NCBI GenBank assembly: GCA_900315565.1
Contig: OMZS01000028.1
Location: forward strand, 1 to 57,709
Origin: an uncultured Prevotellaceae bacterium
Lineage (GTDB): Bacteria > Bacteroidota > Bacteroidia > Bacteroidales > Bacteroidaceae
DNA: 57,709 nucleotides
Direction of reading: 5' to 3'
Shown: positions 9,411 to 19,450 of the stretch, piece by piece
How positions within the stretch are numbered: the stretch's first letter is position 1
Layout: each line of letters starts with the position of its first letter
Program-made: the position numbers and the translations under genes
Notes under the pieces: generated by a model
The model's input: the letters and a program-made list of their open reading frames with translations, nothing else
Database searches by the model: none
What the model was told of the DNA's origin: nothing

Positions 9411-10460
9411 TCAACTCCGGTGCTCGAGTTCGGCGCTCAATTTCTCAATCTGCCGTTGCAGGTCTTTTATCTGCTGAAACATTTCGGGCAAATGGCGGAA
9501 CACGGCAGCCGATTTCATGAATCCCTTGGCATCCCATGCAGGCGAGCCGATAATGGTTTGTCCACTGGTCTTGATGCTGTTGGTAATGCCGGCCTGAGCA
9601 CCCACAGTGGTGCGGTCGGTGATAGCGATGTGACCAGCCATTCCTACTTGGCCGCCGAACATGCACCATTGGCCAATTTTTGTGCTGCCAGCAATGCCAC
9701 ATTGAGCAGCCATCACGGTGTTGCTGCCAATCTCTACGTTGTGGGCCACTTGAATGAGATTGTCGAGTTTCACGCCCTTGTGAACAACGGTGGCTCCCAT
9801 GGTCGAACGGTCGATACAGGTGTTGGCACCTATCTCCACATTGTCCTCAATCACCACAATGCCTATCTGGGGAATCTTATCGTAGCCCTCGCTGTTGGGC
9901 GCAAAGCCAAAACCGTCGCTACCAATCACAGCACCTGCGTGAATGGTGACATTGTTGCCAATGCGGCAACCCTGATAAACCGTTACGTTGGGGTAAATCA
10001 CCGCGTTGCTGCCCACCTTTACACCGTCGCCAATCACGGCGTGCGGATAAATTTGCGTTCCTTCGGCAATCTCTGCGCCTTCGCCGATGCAGGCCAACGG
10101 CCCCACGTAGCAGTTTTCACCGATCTTGGCAGTAGCGGCCACCGATGCCAGCGGGTCGATGCCAGTCTTGCGGGGCTTCATCGACTCATAGAATTGCAAA
10201 AGCTGAGCTACACTCTCATAGGCGTTGGGCACACGAATGAGCGTAGTGCTGACAGGTTTCTCGAGCGTCAGGTCGTTGTTAACAATCACGATGCTCGACT
10301 TTGTTTCGTAAAGATAGTGGGTGTATTTAGGGTTCGACAGGAAGGAAATGGCGCCTGGCTGTCCTTCTTCGATTTTTGCGAAGGTATGAACAGTGGTATT
10401 CTCGTTTCCTTCAACGCTGCCTTGAATGAGTTCTGCAATCTGTTTTGCACTAAATTCCAT
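9411..10460 (-). CDS. lpxD: UDP-3-O-(3-hydroxyacyl)glucosamine N-acyltransferase
   Basis: A 349-residue enzyme of the third lipid A step. The N-terminal about 100 residues form the uridine-binding domain, followed by about 10 coils of hexapeptide repeats from residue 108 to 310. [21 protein letters not shown] near 168 is the signature around the active site. The C-terminal helix ([21 protein letters not shown]) is a short coiled coil. It begins 51 bp after the HD-domain gene, and its own -7 box lies in that gap. Length is usual for the family. Confidence 0.96.
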   Translation of the reverse strand: MEFSAKQIAELIQGSVEGNENTTVHTFAKIEEGQPGAISFLSNPKYTHYLYETKSSIVIVNNDLTLEKPVSTTLIRVPNAYESVAQLLQFYESMKPRKTGIDPLASVAATAKIGENCYVGPLACIGEGAEIAEGTQIYPHAVIGDGVKVGSNAVIYPNVTVYQGCRIGNNVTIHAGAVIGSDGFGFAPNSEGYDKIPQIGIVVIEDNVEIGANTCIDRSTMGATVVHKGVKLDNLIQVAHNVEIGSNTVMAAQCGIAGSTKIGQWCMFGGQVGMAGHIAITDRTTVGAQAGITNSIKTSGQTIIGSPAWDAKGFMKSAAVFRHLPEMFQQIKDLQRQIEKLSAELEHRS

Positions 10461-10492
10461 GTCTGAAAAACTTTTTATATGATATTAGTTTG

Positions 10493-10500
10493 CAAATATA
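10493..10500 (-). promoter_or_regulatory. Internal -7 promoter box before lpxD
   Basis: TATATTTG on the minus strand fits TAnnTTTG and lies 32 nt before the lpxD start. No clear -33 TTTG is visible. It could give lpxD-lpxC/fabZ-lpxA-miaA a promoter of their own in addition to that of the HD gene. Confidence 0.4.
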
Positions 10501-10511
10501 ACACATTTTTT

Positions 10512-11732
10512 TCAGAAACGATGATAACAGAGGTAATATTTACGTATTTTTTTAGATAAAAGGCTCACATTTAATATTTCTGAAGCCTCGGCTATATCTT
10601 TTATGGTGCCATCTTTGTATAAAATGGCGATGTGGTCGTCGTCAATATTATACATGTCTTTCTCTATCGTGTTGATGCTGGTCAGATAGTGAGCGTCTGC
10701 AATGTCAATGCCAGCCTTGCGTGCTATATCCTGATGCAGCAACTCTTTTTGCTCCTCACCGATGGGCTCGTCGTGAATTTCTACTTTGAATATTCTTCGT
10801 GTGATGAGGTCGGTGGCCAGAAGCGAAAGTATTTTATCGTCGGATGTTGTCCACATTTTCATAGCACTCCAGATGTCGTTGTCGTCGAGTAGCTCGTAGT
10901 GGCGCAGGGCCTCGTCGTGCGACATGAACCATTGGCGGTCAACATCGTTGTAAAGGAAATAATGCAATGGAGGCGGGGCGAACAGTTGTTTGCCTTCGTG
11001 TGCAAGTTGTTTGGCGCGCAACAGGGCATTCACCAGCACCTTCTCGCTGGCCACTGCCGTTTTGTGCAGATAAACTTGCCAGTACATCAGACGGCGCGAC
11101 GTCAGGTAGTTTTCTATGGAGTAGATGCCTTTTTGCTCAACTACCAGCTGGTCGTCCACCACATTGAGCATCTTGATGATTCGGGCGGAGCCGATGTTCC
11201 CCTCGGTCACACCAGTAAAAAACGAGTCGCGCCGCAGGTAGTCCAACCGGTCCATGTCGAGCTGCGAACTGATGAGCTGATGGAGGAAACGTTTGGGATA
11301 CTCATCTTTGAAAATCTTCAATGCCAGGTTCAGCGCACCGTTCATCTCGTTGTTGATTTGTTCCATCATCATGAGCGATATGTCCTCGTGGGCAATGCCG
11401 TGGATGAGTGTGTCCTCAAGCACATGCGAGAACGGTCCATGCCCTATGTCGTGCATCAGGATGGCAGCCTGTATTGCTTCGGCCTCGCTGTCGAAGATGA
11501 AAATGCCCTTCTGAAGCAACGACACGATGGCCTCGCTCATCAGATGGAAAGCACCAAGCGAATGCTGAAAACGAGTATGCTGAGCGCCAGGATACACAAA
11601 CGAGGCCAGACCCAGTTGTTTGATGCGCGTCAGTCGTTGCATCAGCGGATGCTTTACAATGTCGAGCAGCAATCCGCGAGGCACTTTTATAAACCCGAAT
11701 ACGGGGTCAATGATTGTCTTGTTATCGACCAT
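10512..11732 (-). CDS. HD-domain phosphohydrolase (dGTPase-like/YdhJ-type)
   Basis: A 406-residue HD superfamily protein. The metal-binding motif appears as HTRFQHSLGAF near residue 51 and HDIGHGPFSH near residue 93, followed by a conserved Asp in LDMDRLDYLRRDSF near 156. These are the hallmarks of the SAMHD1/dNTPase-like branch, so a nucleotide phosphohydrolase role is likely but the substrate is unknown. In Bacteroidales this gene commonly precedes lpxD, as here. A promoter box lies about 29 nt upstream of the start. Confidence 0.88.
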   Translation of the reverse strand: MVDNKTIIDPVFGFIKVPRGLLLDIVKHPLMQRLTRIKQLGLASFVYPGAQHTRFQHSLGAFHLMSEAIVSLLQKGIFIFDSEAEAIQAAILMHDIGHGPFSHVLEDTLIHGIAHEDISLMMMEQINNEMNGALNLALKIFKDEYPKRFLHQLISSQLDMDRLDYLRRDSFFTGVTEGNIGSARIIKMLNVVDDQLVVEQKGIYSIENYLTSRRLMYWQVYLHKTAVASEKVLVNALLRAKQLAHEGKQLFAPPPLHYFLYNDVDRQWFMSHDEALRHYELLDDNDIWSAMKMWTTSDDKILSLLATDLITRRIFKVEIHDEPIGEEQKELLHQDIARKAGIDIADAHYLTSINTIEKDMYNIDDDHIAILYKDGTIKDIAEASEILNVSLLSKKIRKYYLCYHRF

Positions 11733-11760
11733 TCTTTATGATTGTTTCTGTATTTTTTTG

Positions 11761-11768
11761 CAAAGTTA
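11761..11768 (-). promoter_or_regulatory. -7 promoter box for the HD/lpxD/lpxC string
   Basis: TAACTTTG on the minus strand fits TAnnTTTG, 29 nt before the HD gene start. A TTG is near 11783-11785, but the spacing is short. Confidence 0.45.
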
Positions 11769-11833
11769 CTAAAAAGATGAGACAATAAAGATGAAAGACG
11801 GAAAAACTGAGCGATATAGTGCAAAAATGTCTA

Positions 11834-11892
11834 TATAGTCTTGCCCTGGAAAACGTTTCTTTATGATCAACGCTTTCCAGGGCAAGACTATA
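11834..11892. terminator. Long hairpin downstream of pyrF
   Basis: A 24-bp inverted repeat (11834-11857 with 11869-11892) interrupted by one G-T pair, with an 11-nt loop. It lies just after the pyrF stop on the minus strand and before the promoter of the HD gene. It is a probable terminator of the long phoH-pyrF series. The T-tract is weak, so it could also act mainly to protect the mRNA 3' end. Confidence 0.7.
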
Positions 11893-11920
11893 GTTTGAAT
11901 TTCAATGAAAAACACGCAAT

Positions 11921-12745
11921 TTACCGTGCGCTCTTCAGTAGTTCGGCCATTTGTTGTTGCAGTTCGCGGGCTTTGTTGCCGGCTATTTCAGCGAAGTTTT
12001 CATCGCTCGAGGCATAGATGATACCACGCGAGGAGTTGACCAGCAGACCGCAATCGGCAGTCATTCCGTAGCGGCACACTTCCTCGAGGCTACCGCCTTG
12101 GGCACCCACACCCGGCACAAGGAGGAAATGGTCGGGGGCAATGCGGCGTATGTCCTCGAACATGCGTCCTTGAGTGGCACCCACCACATACATCATATTC
12201 TGGGTGGTGCCCCATTGCTGCGACTGTCGGATGACGCGTTCGAAAAGCCGTTCACCCTGTGCATCGGCAGTTAGCTGGAAGTCGTGCGAGCCTTTATTGC
12301 TGGTGAGGGCGAGCACAATGACCCATTTGCCGTCGTATTCAAGAAAAGGCGTTACAGAGTCCTCGCCCATATAAGGAGCCACGGTGAGTGCGTCAACGTC
12401 GTACTCCTGAAAGAATGTGCGTGCATACAATTTCGAGGTGTTTCCAATGTCGCCTCGTTTGGCGTCGGCTATAATGAAGTGGTGTGGATGGTTCTGCTTG
12501 ATGTACTTCACGGTTTTGGCGAAGGCGGTCATTCCGGGAATGCCGAAAGCCTCGTAGAAAGCCAGATTGGGTTTGTAGGCCACGCAATAGGGGGCAGTAG
12601 CATCGATAATGGCACGGTTAAACTCAAAAAGCGGGTCGTGCATGTCGAGCAGGTGCACGGGCAACCGTTTGGCATCGGTGTCGAGTCCTACACAGAGAAA
12701 AGACTTCTTACCGAATATTTGTTCTACTAACTGTTGACGGTTCAT
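11921..12745 (-). CDS. pyrF: Orotidine 5'-phosphate decarboxylase
   Basis: A 274-residue enzyme for the last step of UMP synthesis. The catalytic motif [15 protein letters not shown] (near residue 94) holds the conserved Asp-Lys-Asp set. The size and the start [15 protein letters not shown] put it in the longer type-2 OMP decarboxylase group found in Bacteroidetes, not the 230-residue E. coli form. It ends the long minus-strand series and lies 88 bp after prfA. Confidence 0.95.
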   Translation of the reverse strand: MNRQQLVEQIFGKKSFLCVGLDTDAKRLPVHLLDMHDPLFEFNRAIIDATAPYCVAYKPNLAFYEAFGIPGMTAFAKTVKYIKQNHPHHFIIADAKRGDIGNTSKLYARTFFQEYDVDALTVAPYMGEDSVTPFLEYDGKWVIVLALTSNKGSHDFQLTADAQGERLFERVIRQSQQWGTTQNMMYVVGATQGRMFEDIRRIAPDHFLLVPGVGAQGGSLEEVCRYGMTADCGLLVNSSRGIIYASSDENFAEIAGNKARELQQQMAELLKSAR

Positions 12746-12833
12746 AAGTATATTTTTGGGAGTTATGAGACTAATGGGAGTTATGAGAGAAATAAGGCTA
12801 ATGGGAGAGATTGATGGAAAAAAGAGTTCTCGA

Positions 12834-13943
12834 TTAGAGTTCAGCTTCCTTCATGCGCTCGGCATTTTCGGCCACGGTGAGCGCGTCGATCATGGGCTGG
12901 ATGTTGCCCCCGAGGAATCCCTGTAGGTCGTGCGTTGTGAAGCCGATACGGTGGTCGGTGACGCGTCCCTGCGGGAAATTGTAAGTACGAATTTTTGCCG
13001 AGCGGTCGCCCGTTGACACAAGGCTCTTGCGGCGCGAGGCAATGTCGTCAACGTATTTCTGGTGCTCTTTATCATAGATAAAAGTGTAAAGGCGCGAGAG
13101 GGCGCGCTCCTTGTTCTTGGGCTGGTCGCGTGTCTCGGTACATTCAATAAGAATTTCTTCGGTTTCGCCCGTGTTGGGATTTTTCCACATGTAGCGCAGA
13201 CGGACGCCCGATTCCACTTTGTTCACATTTTGTCCGCCGGCACCGCTAGAGCGGAAAGTGTCCCATTTTATTTCGCCCTCGTTGATGTTCACCTCAAATT
13301 TGTCAGCTTCGGGCAGTACGGCCACGGTTGCAGCAGAGGTCTGCATACGTCCGTTCGACTCGGTAACGGGTACGCGCTGCACACGGTGAACGCCACTTTC
13401 GTATTTCAGTGTGCCATACACATCGGCTCCGCTCACGGCAAAATCGATTTCCTTGTATCCGCCAACGGTACCTTCGTTAAAGTCGGTAATGCTGAGCTGC
13501 CAGCCTTTCGACTCGCAGAAGTTCTTATACATCTTAAACAAGTCGCCGGCAAAAAGGCAGGCTTCGTCGCCGCCCGTTCCGGCACGAATTTCCATCTGCA
13601 CGTTCTTGGCGTCTTCAGGGTCTTTGGGAATGAGTGCTATTTTTATTTCTTCCTCCAACTTGGGTTGGAGTTCCTCGTTCATGGCCAGCTCTTCGCGAGC
13701 CATTTCCTTCATTTCGGGGTCGTCCTCGTTGGCCAGAATGTCCTTGGCCTCCTTGATGCCGCTAAGACAAGCTATGTAACGCTTACGAGCGTCCATGATG
13801 TCGCCCAGGTCTTTGTATTCTTTGGTGAGTTTTACAAAGCGTTTTTGGTCGGCAATCACGTTGGGGTCGGTGATGAGGGTTGAAACTTCTTCGAAGCGGG
13901 CTTCCAGCCCTTCAAGTTTTTGTAATATACTGTTGTTGTCCAT
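12834..13943 (-). CDS. prfA: Peptide chain release factor 1
   Basis: A 369-residue class I release factor recognising UAA and UAG. The N-terminal half is helical. The anticodon-like PVT motif appears in [14 protein letters not shown] near residue 192, and the GGQ motif that triggers peptidyl-tRNA hydrolysis is in [17 protein letters not shown] near 238. Length and motifs are normal. It follows the small zinc-finger lipoprotein gene by 57 bp in the same orientation. Confidence 0.97.
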   Translation of the reverse strand: MDNNSILQKLEGLEARFEEVSTLITDPNVIADQKRFVKLTKEYKDLGDIMDARKRYIACLSGIKEAKDILANEDDPEMKEMAREELAMNEELQPKLEEEIKIALIPKDPEDAKNVQMEIRAGTGGDEACLFAGDLFKMYKNFCESKGWQLSITDFNEGTVGGYKEIDFAVSGADVYGTLKYESGVHRVQRVPVTESNGRMQTSAATVAVLPEADKFEVNINEGEIKWDTFRSSGAGGQNVNKVESGVRLRYMWKNPNTGETEEILIECTETRDQPKNKERALSRLYTFIYDKEHQKYVDDIASRRKSLVSTGDRSAKIRTYNFPQGRVTDHRIGFTTHDLQGFLGGNIQPMIDALTVAENAERMKEAEL

Positions 13944-14000
13944 TTCTTTGTTTGTCTTTACTCAGTTAACGGGGGAACCGGGTGTAATGATGATAGTGGT

Positions 14001-14291
14001 TTATTGGGTCGTAAGTTTGCCTGTTCCGTTGCAGGTGGCGCAGTTGTATTTGCCGTCGGCGGTTTTTCCTATGCCGTAACAGTCGGGGCATTTGCCTTGC
14101 TCAATGAGTTTCTGTCGTTCGCTGGCCTTTTCTTTTGCCTCTCGTCGGTTTGGTGTCGTCGGTGAGTTTGGCTTTTTGCTTATTTCATAATTGAGGGGAT
14201 CTTCTACCAGTAACTCGGTAAGCGTGCGGCACGAGCAGAGTGTCATTGACATAAGTGCCACGAGGAGGAAAGGTAAAAATGTTCTATTCAT
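14001..14291 (-). CDS. Small lipoprotein with a DnaJ-type CxxCxGxG zinc motif
   Basis: A 96-residue protein. The start at 14291 is chosen because it gives a signal peptide MNRTFLPFLLVALMSMTLCSC ending in a lipobox near residue 20, and because its ATG overlaps the purM stop (ATGAATAG), a typical translational coupling. The C-terminal part holds CPDCYGIGKT and CATCNGTGKL, one pair of the cysteine repeats found in the DnaJ zinc-finger domain. No J domain is present. The middle is charged and probably disordered. A zinc-binding or redox role at the outer membrane is possible but not demonstrated. Confidence 0.75.
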   Translation of the reverse strand: MNRTFLPFLLVALMSMTLCSCRTLTELLVEDPLNYEISKKPNSPTTPNRREAKEKASERQKLIEQGKCPDCYGIGKTADGKYNCATCNGTGKLTTQ

Positions 14292-15471
14292 AATCAAACT
14301 GTCCAAACTCACTTGTAATGGTGAGGCTCTTACGACCTTCTTCGATATGGCCCACCACCTGAGCGTCGATGTTGAACGAGCGGCTGATGGCAATCACCTG
14401 TTCGGCTACCTCGGGACGGACATAAATCTCCATGCGGTGCCCCATGTTGAACACCTGGTACATTTCGCGCCAGTCGGTTTGCGAGCATTCGTGAATGGCA
14501 TGGAACAGCGGTGGAACAGCAAACATGTTGTCCTTGACGACGCGGCAGTTGTCGTTGACAAAGTGGAGCACTTTGGTTTGAGCACCGCCCGTGCAGTGTA
14601 CCATGCCGTGAATTTCGGGTCGCAACTCGTCGAGCACGCGCTTTATGACAGGAGCGTAAGTGCGGGTAGGGGAGAGAACTAACCCGCCCATGGTGAGGGC
14701 AGAAGCTGCGCCTGAAGTTTCCAGTGGAGCTTCGTCGGTCAGTTTGTACTTGCCGCTATAGACAAGTTCCTGCGGCACGGCGTGGTCGAAACTCTCGGGG
14801 TATTTCTCTGCCAGATATTTGGCGAACACATCGTGGCGTGCCGATGTGAGTCCATTGCTGCCCATGCCGCCGTTGTAACGGCTCTCGTAGGTGGCTTGTC
14901 CGGTTGACGAGAGTCCCACAATCACGTCGCCCGGACGGATGTTGGCATTGTCGATAACATCCTTGCGCCTCATGCGGCAAGTGACGGTAGAATCTACGAT
15001 GATGGTGCGTACCAGGTCGCCCACATCGGCAGTCTCACCGCCAGTGGGCCAAATGCCGATGCCCATTTCACGAAGCTCGCTGAGCAGTTGGTCTGTGCCG
15101 TTGATAATGGCCGAAATCACCTCGCCGGGAATCAGCATCTTGTTGCGCCCGATGGTAGAACTCACCAGAATGTTATCGACGGCGCCAACACAGAGAAGGT
15201 CGTCGGTGTTCATCACGATGGCATCCTGAGCAATGCCTTTCCACACGGAGAGGTCGCCCGTTTCGCGCCAGTACATGTAGGCCAACGACGATTTAGTGCC
15301 GGCCCCGTCGGCATGCATAATATTGCAGTACTCCGGGTCACCGCCGAGAATGTCGGGAATGATTTTGCAGAATGCTTGTGGGTAAATGCCTTTGTCGATG
15401 TTCTTGATGGCGTTGTGAACATCTTCCTTGGCGGCACTCACGCCGCGCATCATATATCGGTTGTTGTTCAT
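14284..15471 (-). CDS. purM: Phosphoribosylformylglycinamidine cyclo-ligase (AIR synthetase)
   Basis: A 395-residue member of the PurM/SelD/ThiL ATP-binding superfamily, which closes the imidazole ring to give AIR in purine synthesis. HADGAGTKSSLAYMYWRETGD (residues about 53-73), IAQDAIVMNTDDLLCVGA and PTGGETADVGDLV (near 141) are the conserved ATP and substrate motifs. It is about 50 residues longer than the E. coli enzyme; the longer form is common in Bacteroidetes. Its stop codon overlaps the next start by 8 bp. It is in one series with purC, which also serves purine synthesis. Confidence 0.92.
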   Translation of the reverse strand: MNNNRYMMRGVSAAKEDVHNAIKNIDKGIYPQAFCKIIPDILGGDPEYCNIMHADGAGTKSSLAYMYWRETGDLSVWKGIAQDAIVMNTDDLLCVGAVDNILVSSTIGRNKMLIPGEVISAIINGTDQLLSELREMGIGIWPTGGETADVGDLVRTIIVDSTVTCRMRRKDVIDNANIRPGDVIVGLSSTGQATYESRYNGGMGSNGLTSARHDVFAKYLAEKYPESFDHAVPQELVYSGKYKLTDEAPLETSGAASALTMGGLVLSPTRTYAPVIKRVLDELRPEIHGMVHCTGGAQTKVLHFVNDNCRVVKDNMFAVPPLFHAIHECSQTDWREMYQVFNMGHRMEIYVRPEVAEQVIAISRSFNIDAQVVGHIEEGRKSLTITSEFGQFDYE

Positions 15472-15574
15472 TCTTTATTATTTCTTTGAACTGAGCGTTT
15501 TTTAGTACTGAGCCTTGTGCTCTTGCTTTGAGTCTTACGTTTATTATGGAGAAATGATGATTGTCTGTTTCTTT

Positions 15575-16315
15575 TTATTCATTCCAGAACTCCCACGAAG
15601 CAAAAGCCTGAAGCAGCAGCATTTCGAGTCCGTTCTTTACGTTTGCGCCGAATTCGGCTCCGCGGCGCATGAACATGGTCTCGTCGGGATTGTAAATCAG
15701 ATCGTAGAGAATGTTGTGACTGTCCATGGCCTCGTAGGGCAGCTGCGGGCATTCTTCGGTATGCGGATACATTCCCACGGGCGTACAGTTGACAATGACG
15801 TTGTACTCCTGCACCACTTCGGGCGTAATTTTGTCGTACTGAATGGTGTCGGGCCGTTCGTAGCGGCTTACATACACCGTTTCAAGCCCCAACGAGCGCA
15901 GTCCGTAGTTGATGGCCTTCGATGCGCCGCCAGTGCCAAGAATGAGCGCTTTCTTGTGATACTTCTCCAGCATCGACTCTATGCTTTTGGTAAACCCGAT
16001 GACATCGCTGTTGAAACCTTTCAGCTCAACATCATTTCCCTTGTGGGTGACGCGAATCACATTGACAGCGCCAATAGCACGTGCTTCGGGGCTGACATTG
16101 TCGAGATACGGAATCACCTTTTCTTTATAGGGAATGGTCACATTGAGGCCTTTCAACTCAGGGTTGGAGGCCAGCACTTCGGGCAAGGCTTCGATGGTGG
16201 GTATCTCGAAGTTGATGTACTGGGCGTCGATGCCTTCGTTGGCAAATTTCTCGTTGAAATAACTAATCGAGAACGAGTGGCCTAAAGGGTAGCCTATGAG
16301 TCCGTATTTGTCCAT
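15575..16315 (-). CDS. aroE: Shikimate dehydrogenase
   Basis: A 246-residue NADP-dependent enzyme reducing 3-dehydroshikimate to shikimate. The N-terminal substrate domain begins LIGYPLGHSFS (residues 5-15). NVTIPYKEKV near 57 has the catalytic Lys. The nucleotide-binding loop is GTGGASKAI near 121. It is slightly shorter than the E. coli enzyme, as is usual in this phylum. It lies 55 bp after menG/ubiE in the long minus-strand series. Confidence 0.94.
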   Translation of the reverse strand: MDKYGLIGYPLGHSFSISYFNEKFANEGIDAQYINFEIPTIEALPEVLASNPELKGLNVTIPYKEKVIPYLDNVSPEARAIGAVNVIRVTHKGNDVELKGFNSDVIGFTKSIESMLEKYHKKALILGTGGASKAINYGLRSLGLETVYVSRYERPDTIQYDKITPEVVQEYNVIVNCTPVGMYPHTEECPQLPYEAMDSHNILYDLIYNPDETMFMRRGAEFGANVKNGLEMLLLQAFASWEFWNE

Positions 16316-16370
16316 AATTCCAAATGATGCTATCTGAGGTTTACAATACTATTTCTGTTTCTGGTGCCTG

Positions 16371-17102
16371 CTACTTCGTGGCAAAGTACATGGTGCAGAT
16401 GCCAAAGGTGAGGCGCCGGAACGATGTCTGTCGGAACCCTGCCTTCTTGAAAGCCTCCACCATGGTTTCGCCTTGCGGAAACGCTTCAATGGTTTTGGTG
16501 AGGTAGGAGTAGGCACTGGGGTCTTTCGATACGAGCCGGCCATAGACGGGCAGCACCGTGTGGGAGTAAATTCTGAACAGCTGTTTCATGGGGAAACTGA
16601 CGGGTGTGGTCAGTTCAACAATGCTCAGATGTCCGCCGGGCTTTATCACCCGGCACATTTCGGCAAGTCCCTTGTCGAGGTCAGAGAAATTTCTGATGCC
16701 AAAAGCAGCTGTCACAGCGTCGAAGGTGTTGTCGGCAAATGTTAGCTTTGTGCAGTCCTCACGGGCAAAACTGATGATGCTGTCAAGTCCCTTTGCGGCT
16801 ACTTTCTGCATACCTATTTGCATCATGCCTTCGCTGATGTCTGCCCCGATGATTTTTTGGGGCCTTAGCATGTCGGCGGCAAGAATGGCAAAGTCGCCTG
16901 TCCCTGTGGCAATGTCGAGCATTGTTTGCGGCCGGTAGGGGGCAAGCTGCCTGATGGCTTTGCGCCGCCAGCCTTTGTCAATATCCCACGAGAGCCGGTG
17001 ATTCAGCTTGTCGTAAGCGGGGGCGATGTTGTCGAACATCTGTTCCACCTGCGAAGCCTTCTCGCCGTTGTTGTAGGGCTTTATCTTTTCTTGCTGGTAC
17101 AT
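16371..17102 (-). CDS. menG: Demethylmenaquinone methyltransferase
   Basis: A 243-residue class I SAM methyltransferase of the UbiE/MenG family. [25 protein letters not shown] (near 23-47) and the SAM-binding motif [12 protein letters not shown] (near 62) are diagnostic, as is [16 protein letters not shown] near 131. In this phylum the quinone is menaquinone, so the menaquinone step is the likely one. The product is the electron acceptor for the Nqr complex encoded at the other end of the window, though the two loci are not linked. Confidence 0.93.
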   Translation of the reverse strand: MYQQEKIKPYNNGEKASQVEQMFDNIAPAYDKLNHRLSWDIDKGWRRKAIRQLAPYRPQTMLDIATGTGDFAILAADMLRPQKIIGADISEGMMQIGMQKVAAKGLDSIISFAREDCTKLTFADNTFDAVTAAFGIRNFSDLDKGLAEMCRVIKPGGHLSIVELTTPVSFPMKQLFRIYSHTVLPVYGRLVSKDPSAYSYLTKTIEAFPQGETMVEAFKKAGFRQTSFRRLTFGICTMYFATK

Positions 17103-17158
17103 GAGGAGATGTAAAGAATTAAAGATTAAAGATTTATATTTATCTCTTATTTTCTTCT

Positions 17159-17190
17159 CCCTCCCTTGGGAGGGTTGGGGTGGGTTCCCC
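17159..17190. repeat. CCCTCCCTTGGGAGGG dispersed palindrome, copy 1
   Basis: A small palindrome (CCCTCCC/GGGAGGG) followed by GTTGGGGTGGGTTC. Related copies occur at 41519-41556 (inverted) and 44073-44115. It lies in the 96-bp gap between purC and menG. Confidence 0.6.
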
Positions 17191-17198
17191 GTTCTCCT

Positions 17199-18146
17199 TT
17201 ATCTTTTTGCCAGCCATTGGCTGACGTTTTTCTCTATGCGACTGGCAATGTCCTCGGTGGTCTCGGCTTTGTCGAAGTGCTCGCCGGTGATGTGCTCGTA
17301 AAGCTCGATGTAGCGGTCGCTGACGCTCTCGGCATACTCGTCGGTGATTTCGGGCATCACTTGTCCGGGCTCGTTCATGAAGTTGTGCTCAATGAGCCAC
17401 TGGCGAACAAACTCTTTCGACAGTTGCCGTTGTGGTTCGCCCTTTGCCAGTTTCTCCTCGTAGCCGTCGGCATAGAAGTAACGGCTCGAGTCGGGCGTAT
17501 GAATCTCGTCGATGAGATATACCTTGCCGTCGCGCTTGCCAAACTCGTATTTTGTGTCAACCAGAATAAGACCCTGACGGGCGGCAATTTCCTGCCCACG
17601 TGCAAAAATGCGGCGCGTGTAGTCTTCCATCACGGCGTAATCTTCGGCCGAGACAATGCCCTGACTGATGATTTCCTCTTTCGAGATGTTCATGTCGTGC
17701 CCTTCGTCGGCCTTGGTGGTGGGGGTGATGATGGGCTCAGGGAAACGTTCGTTCTCGCGCATGCCGTCGGGCAGACGCACACCGCACAGTTCGCGGCATC
17801 CCTTTTTGTATTCGCGCCATGCCGAGCCGGTTAGTATGCTGCGGATAATCATCTCAACGCGGAAACCCTCACACTTCAGTCCGACAGTTACCATGGGGTC
17901 GGGCGTAGCCAGTTTCCAGTTGGGGCAGATGTCGGTGGTGGTGTCGAGAAACTTGGCGGCTATCTGGTTGAGCACTTGTCCCTTGAACGGGATGCCTTTT
18001 GGCAGCACCACGTCGAATGCTGAAATGCGGTCGGTGGCAACCATTACCAGCAGGTCGTCGTTGATGTTATACACATCGCGCACCTTTCCATGGTACACGC
18101 TCTTTTGTCCTTCAAAGTTGAAGTCAGTTCTCGTCAATGCTTTCAT
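17199..18146 (-). CDS. purC: SAICAR synthase
   Basis: A 315-residue phosphoribosylaminoimidazole-succinocarboxamide synthase. The P-loop-like motif [26 protein letters not shown] (residues about 20-45) and the substrate motif [10 protein letters not shown] (near 206) are conserved. It is the long form of the enzyme, about 300 residues, with an extra C-terminal part. Its start lies inside the 3' end of phoH (23-bp overlap), which suggests translational coupling. Confidence 0.95.
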   Translation of the reverse strand: MKALTRTDFNFEGQKSVYHGKVRDVYNINDDLLVMVATDRISAFDVVLPKGIPFKGQVLNQIAAKFLDTTTDICPNWKLATPDPMVTVGLKCEGFRVEMIIRSILTGSAWREYKKGCRELCGVRLPDGMRENERFPEPIITPTTKADEGHDMNISKEEIISQGIVSAEDYAVMEDYTRRIFARGQEIAARQGLILVDTKYEFGKRDGKVYLIDEIHTPDSSRYFYADGYEEKLAKGEPQRQLSKEFVRQWLIEHNFMNEPGQVMPEITDEYAESVSDRYIELYEHITGEHFDKAETTEDIASRIEKNVSQWLAKR

Positions 18147-19110
18147 TGTTCTGATACTGTTTTATGTCTTTTCTGTTTTTGTCGTATTGTTCGTAGGCGT
18201 TCACGATGCGCGTCACCAGCTTGTGGCGCACAATGTCGCTCTTGTCCATTTCAACGAAGGCGATGCCCTCGATGCCGTTCAGCAGGTCGTAAGCCTCGCG
18301 CAGACCGCTGCGCTGCCCCTTGGGCAAGTCTATCTGCGTCAGGTCGCCCGTGATAATCATCTTTGTGTTCCACCCCATGCGAGTGAGGAACATGCGAATC
18401 TGCGCAGCCGTAGTGTTTTGTGCCTCGTCGAGAATCACCACCGCGTCGCTCAGCGTACGTCCGCGCATAAATGCCAGGGGGGCTATCTGAATGATTCGCT
18501 TCTCCATCATGTCCTGCAGCTTTACGGCAGGAATCATGTCTTCCAGTGCGTCGTAGAGTGGCTGCAGGTAGGGGTCAATCTTGTCCTTCATGTCGCCGGG
18601 TAGGAATCCCAACTTTTCGCCCGCCTCTACGGCAGGTCGCGAGAGTATGATGCGCTTGGCCTGCTTCTCCTTCAGCGCCCTCACGGCCAAGGCTATGCTT
18701 AGGTAGGTCTTGCCCGTACCAGCCGGGCCAATGGCAAACACCATGTCGTTCTGTTCGAAAGCTTCTACTAGTTTTTGCTGGTTTTTGCTGCGGCTCTTGA
18801 TGGGACGCCCGCTAATGCTGTAGGCTATCACTCCTTTTACGCCGTCGAGCTTGGTCTGGCGGCCCTTCACGATGTCGAGGATGTCCTCCTCGGTTATCGA
18901 GTTATACTTCAGCACATGCAGGCGCATTCGCTCTACGCTCTCTTCCAGCTGTGCCATCTGCTCCTCGTCGCCCAATACGCGCAGCACGTTGTCGCGCGCC
19001 ACAATGCGCAACTTGGGGTAGAGCGCCTTCACCATCTGCAAATGCGAATTGCCCACTCCGTAGAAAACGAGCGGGTCTATATCTTCTAAAACAATATGTT
19101 TCTCAATCAA
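18124..19110 (-). CDS. phoH: PhoH-like ATPase
   Basis: A 328-residue PhoH family protein. An N-terminal KH-like region precedes the ATPase domain. Walker A is GPAGTGKT near residue 133, and Walker B is [10 protein letters not shown] near 226, followed by GDLTQIDLP near 260. The family binds nucleotides and has been linked to RNA metabolism, but its exact job is not settled. It is the first gene of the long series down to pyrF and has a good promoter 28 nt upstream. Confidence 0.93.
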   Translation of the reverse strand: MIEKHIVLEDIDPLVFYGVGNSHLQMVKALYPKLRIVARDNVLRVLGDEEQMAQLEESVERMRLHVLKYNSITEEDILDIVKGRQTKLDGVKGVIAYSISGRPIKSRSKNQQKLVEAFEQNDMVFAIGPAGTGKTYLSIALAVRALKEKQAKRIILSRPAVEAGEKLGFLPGDMKDKIDPYLQPLYDALEDMIPAVKLQDMMEKRIIQIAPLAFMRGRTLSDAVVILDEAQNTTAAQIRMFLTRMGWNTKMIITGDLTQIDLPKGQRSGLREAYDLLNGIEGIAFVEMDKSDIVRHKLVTRIVNAYEQYDKNRKDIKQYQNNESIDEN

Positions 19111-19135
19111 AATTCCTGTTATTAATCAATTCAGG

Positions 19136-19375
19136 TGCAAAGTTACGATTAAGTGAGCAAAAAACAAAATGAAAAAGCCGATTTTTCATTTTGTTTTTTC
19201 GAACGCCAGTAAGTTGGGCGCAGCCAGAGTTACGGTTAAGTGAGCAAAAAACAAAATGAAAAGCCCGATTTTTATTTTGTTTTTTCGAACGTCGGCAAGT
19301 TAGGCGCAGCAAGAGTTTGCGATGAAGTGCGAGAAAAAGGAAATGAGAAAATGATTTTTTTGATTTTTTCTGTGG
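19136..19375. repeat. Three tandem copies of an 87-bp promoter/hairpin unit
   Basis: Copies start near 19136, 19223 and 19309, with periods of 87 and 86 bp. Copies 1 and 2 are very similar and the third is strongly degenerate. Each contains a TTACG-type word, a GTGAGC-like word and an A-rich/T-rich inverted repeat. In copy 1 this is an 18-bp perfect stem (19159-19176 with 19182-19199) with a GCCGA loop. The unit fills the whole spacer between the divergent phoH and GH106 genes. Confidence 0.8.
19138..19168 (-). promoter_or_regulatory. phoH operon promoter
   Basis: TAACTTTG (19138-19145, minus strand) with TTTG at 19165-19168 and a 19-nt spacer, a close match to the Bacteroidetes consensus. 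The -33 box lies inside the left arm of the copy-1 hairpin. In copy 2 the -7 box has changed to TAACTCTG and is probably dead. Confidence 0.65.
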
Positions 19376-19394
19376 CGTTGTGCGCTGTTTTTGC

Positions 19395-19402
19395 TATTTT
19401 TG
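19395..19402 (+). promoter_or_regulatory. -7 box for the GH106-like gene
   Basis: TATTTTTG fits TAnnTTTG and lies 48 nt before the GH106-like start. No convincing -33 box at the expected distance. Confidence 0.4.
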
Positions 19403-19450
19403 CACTCGTTAATCACCAAGTGTCTATATTATATATAAGGAGAATCGATT

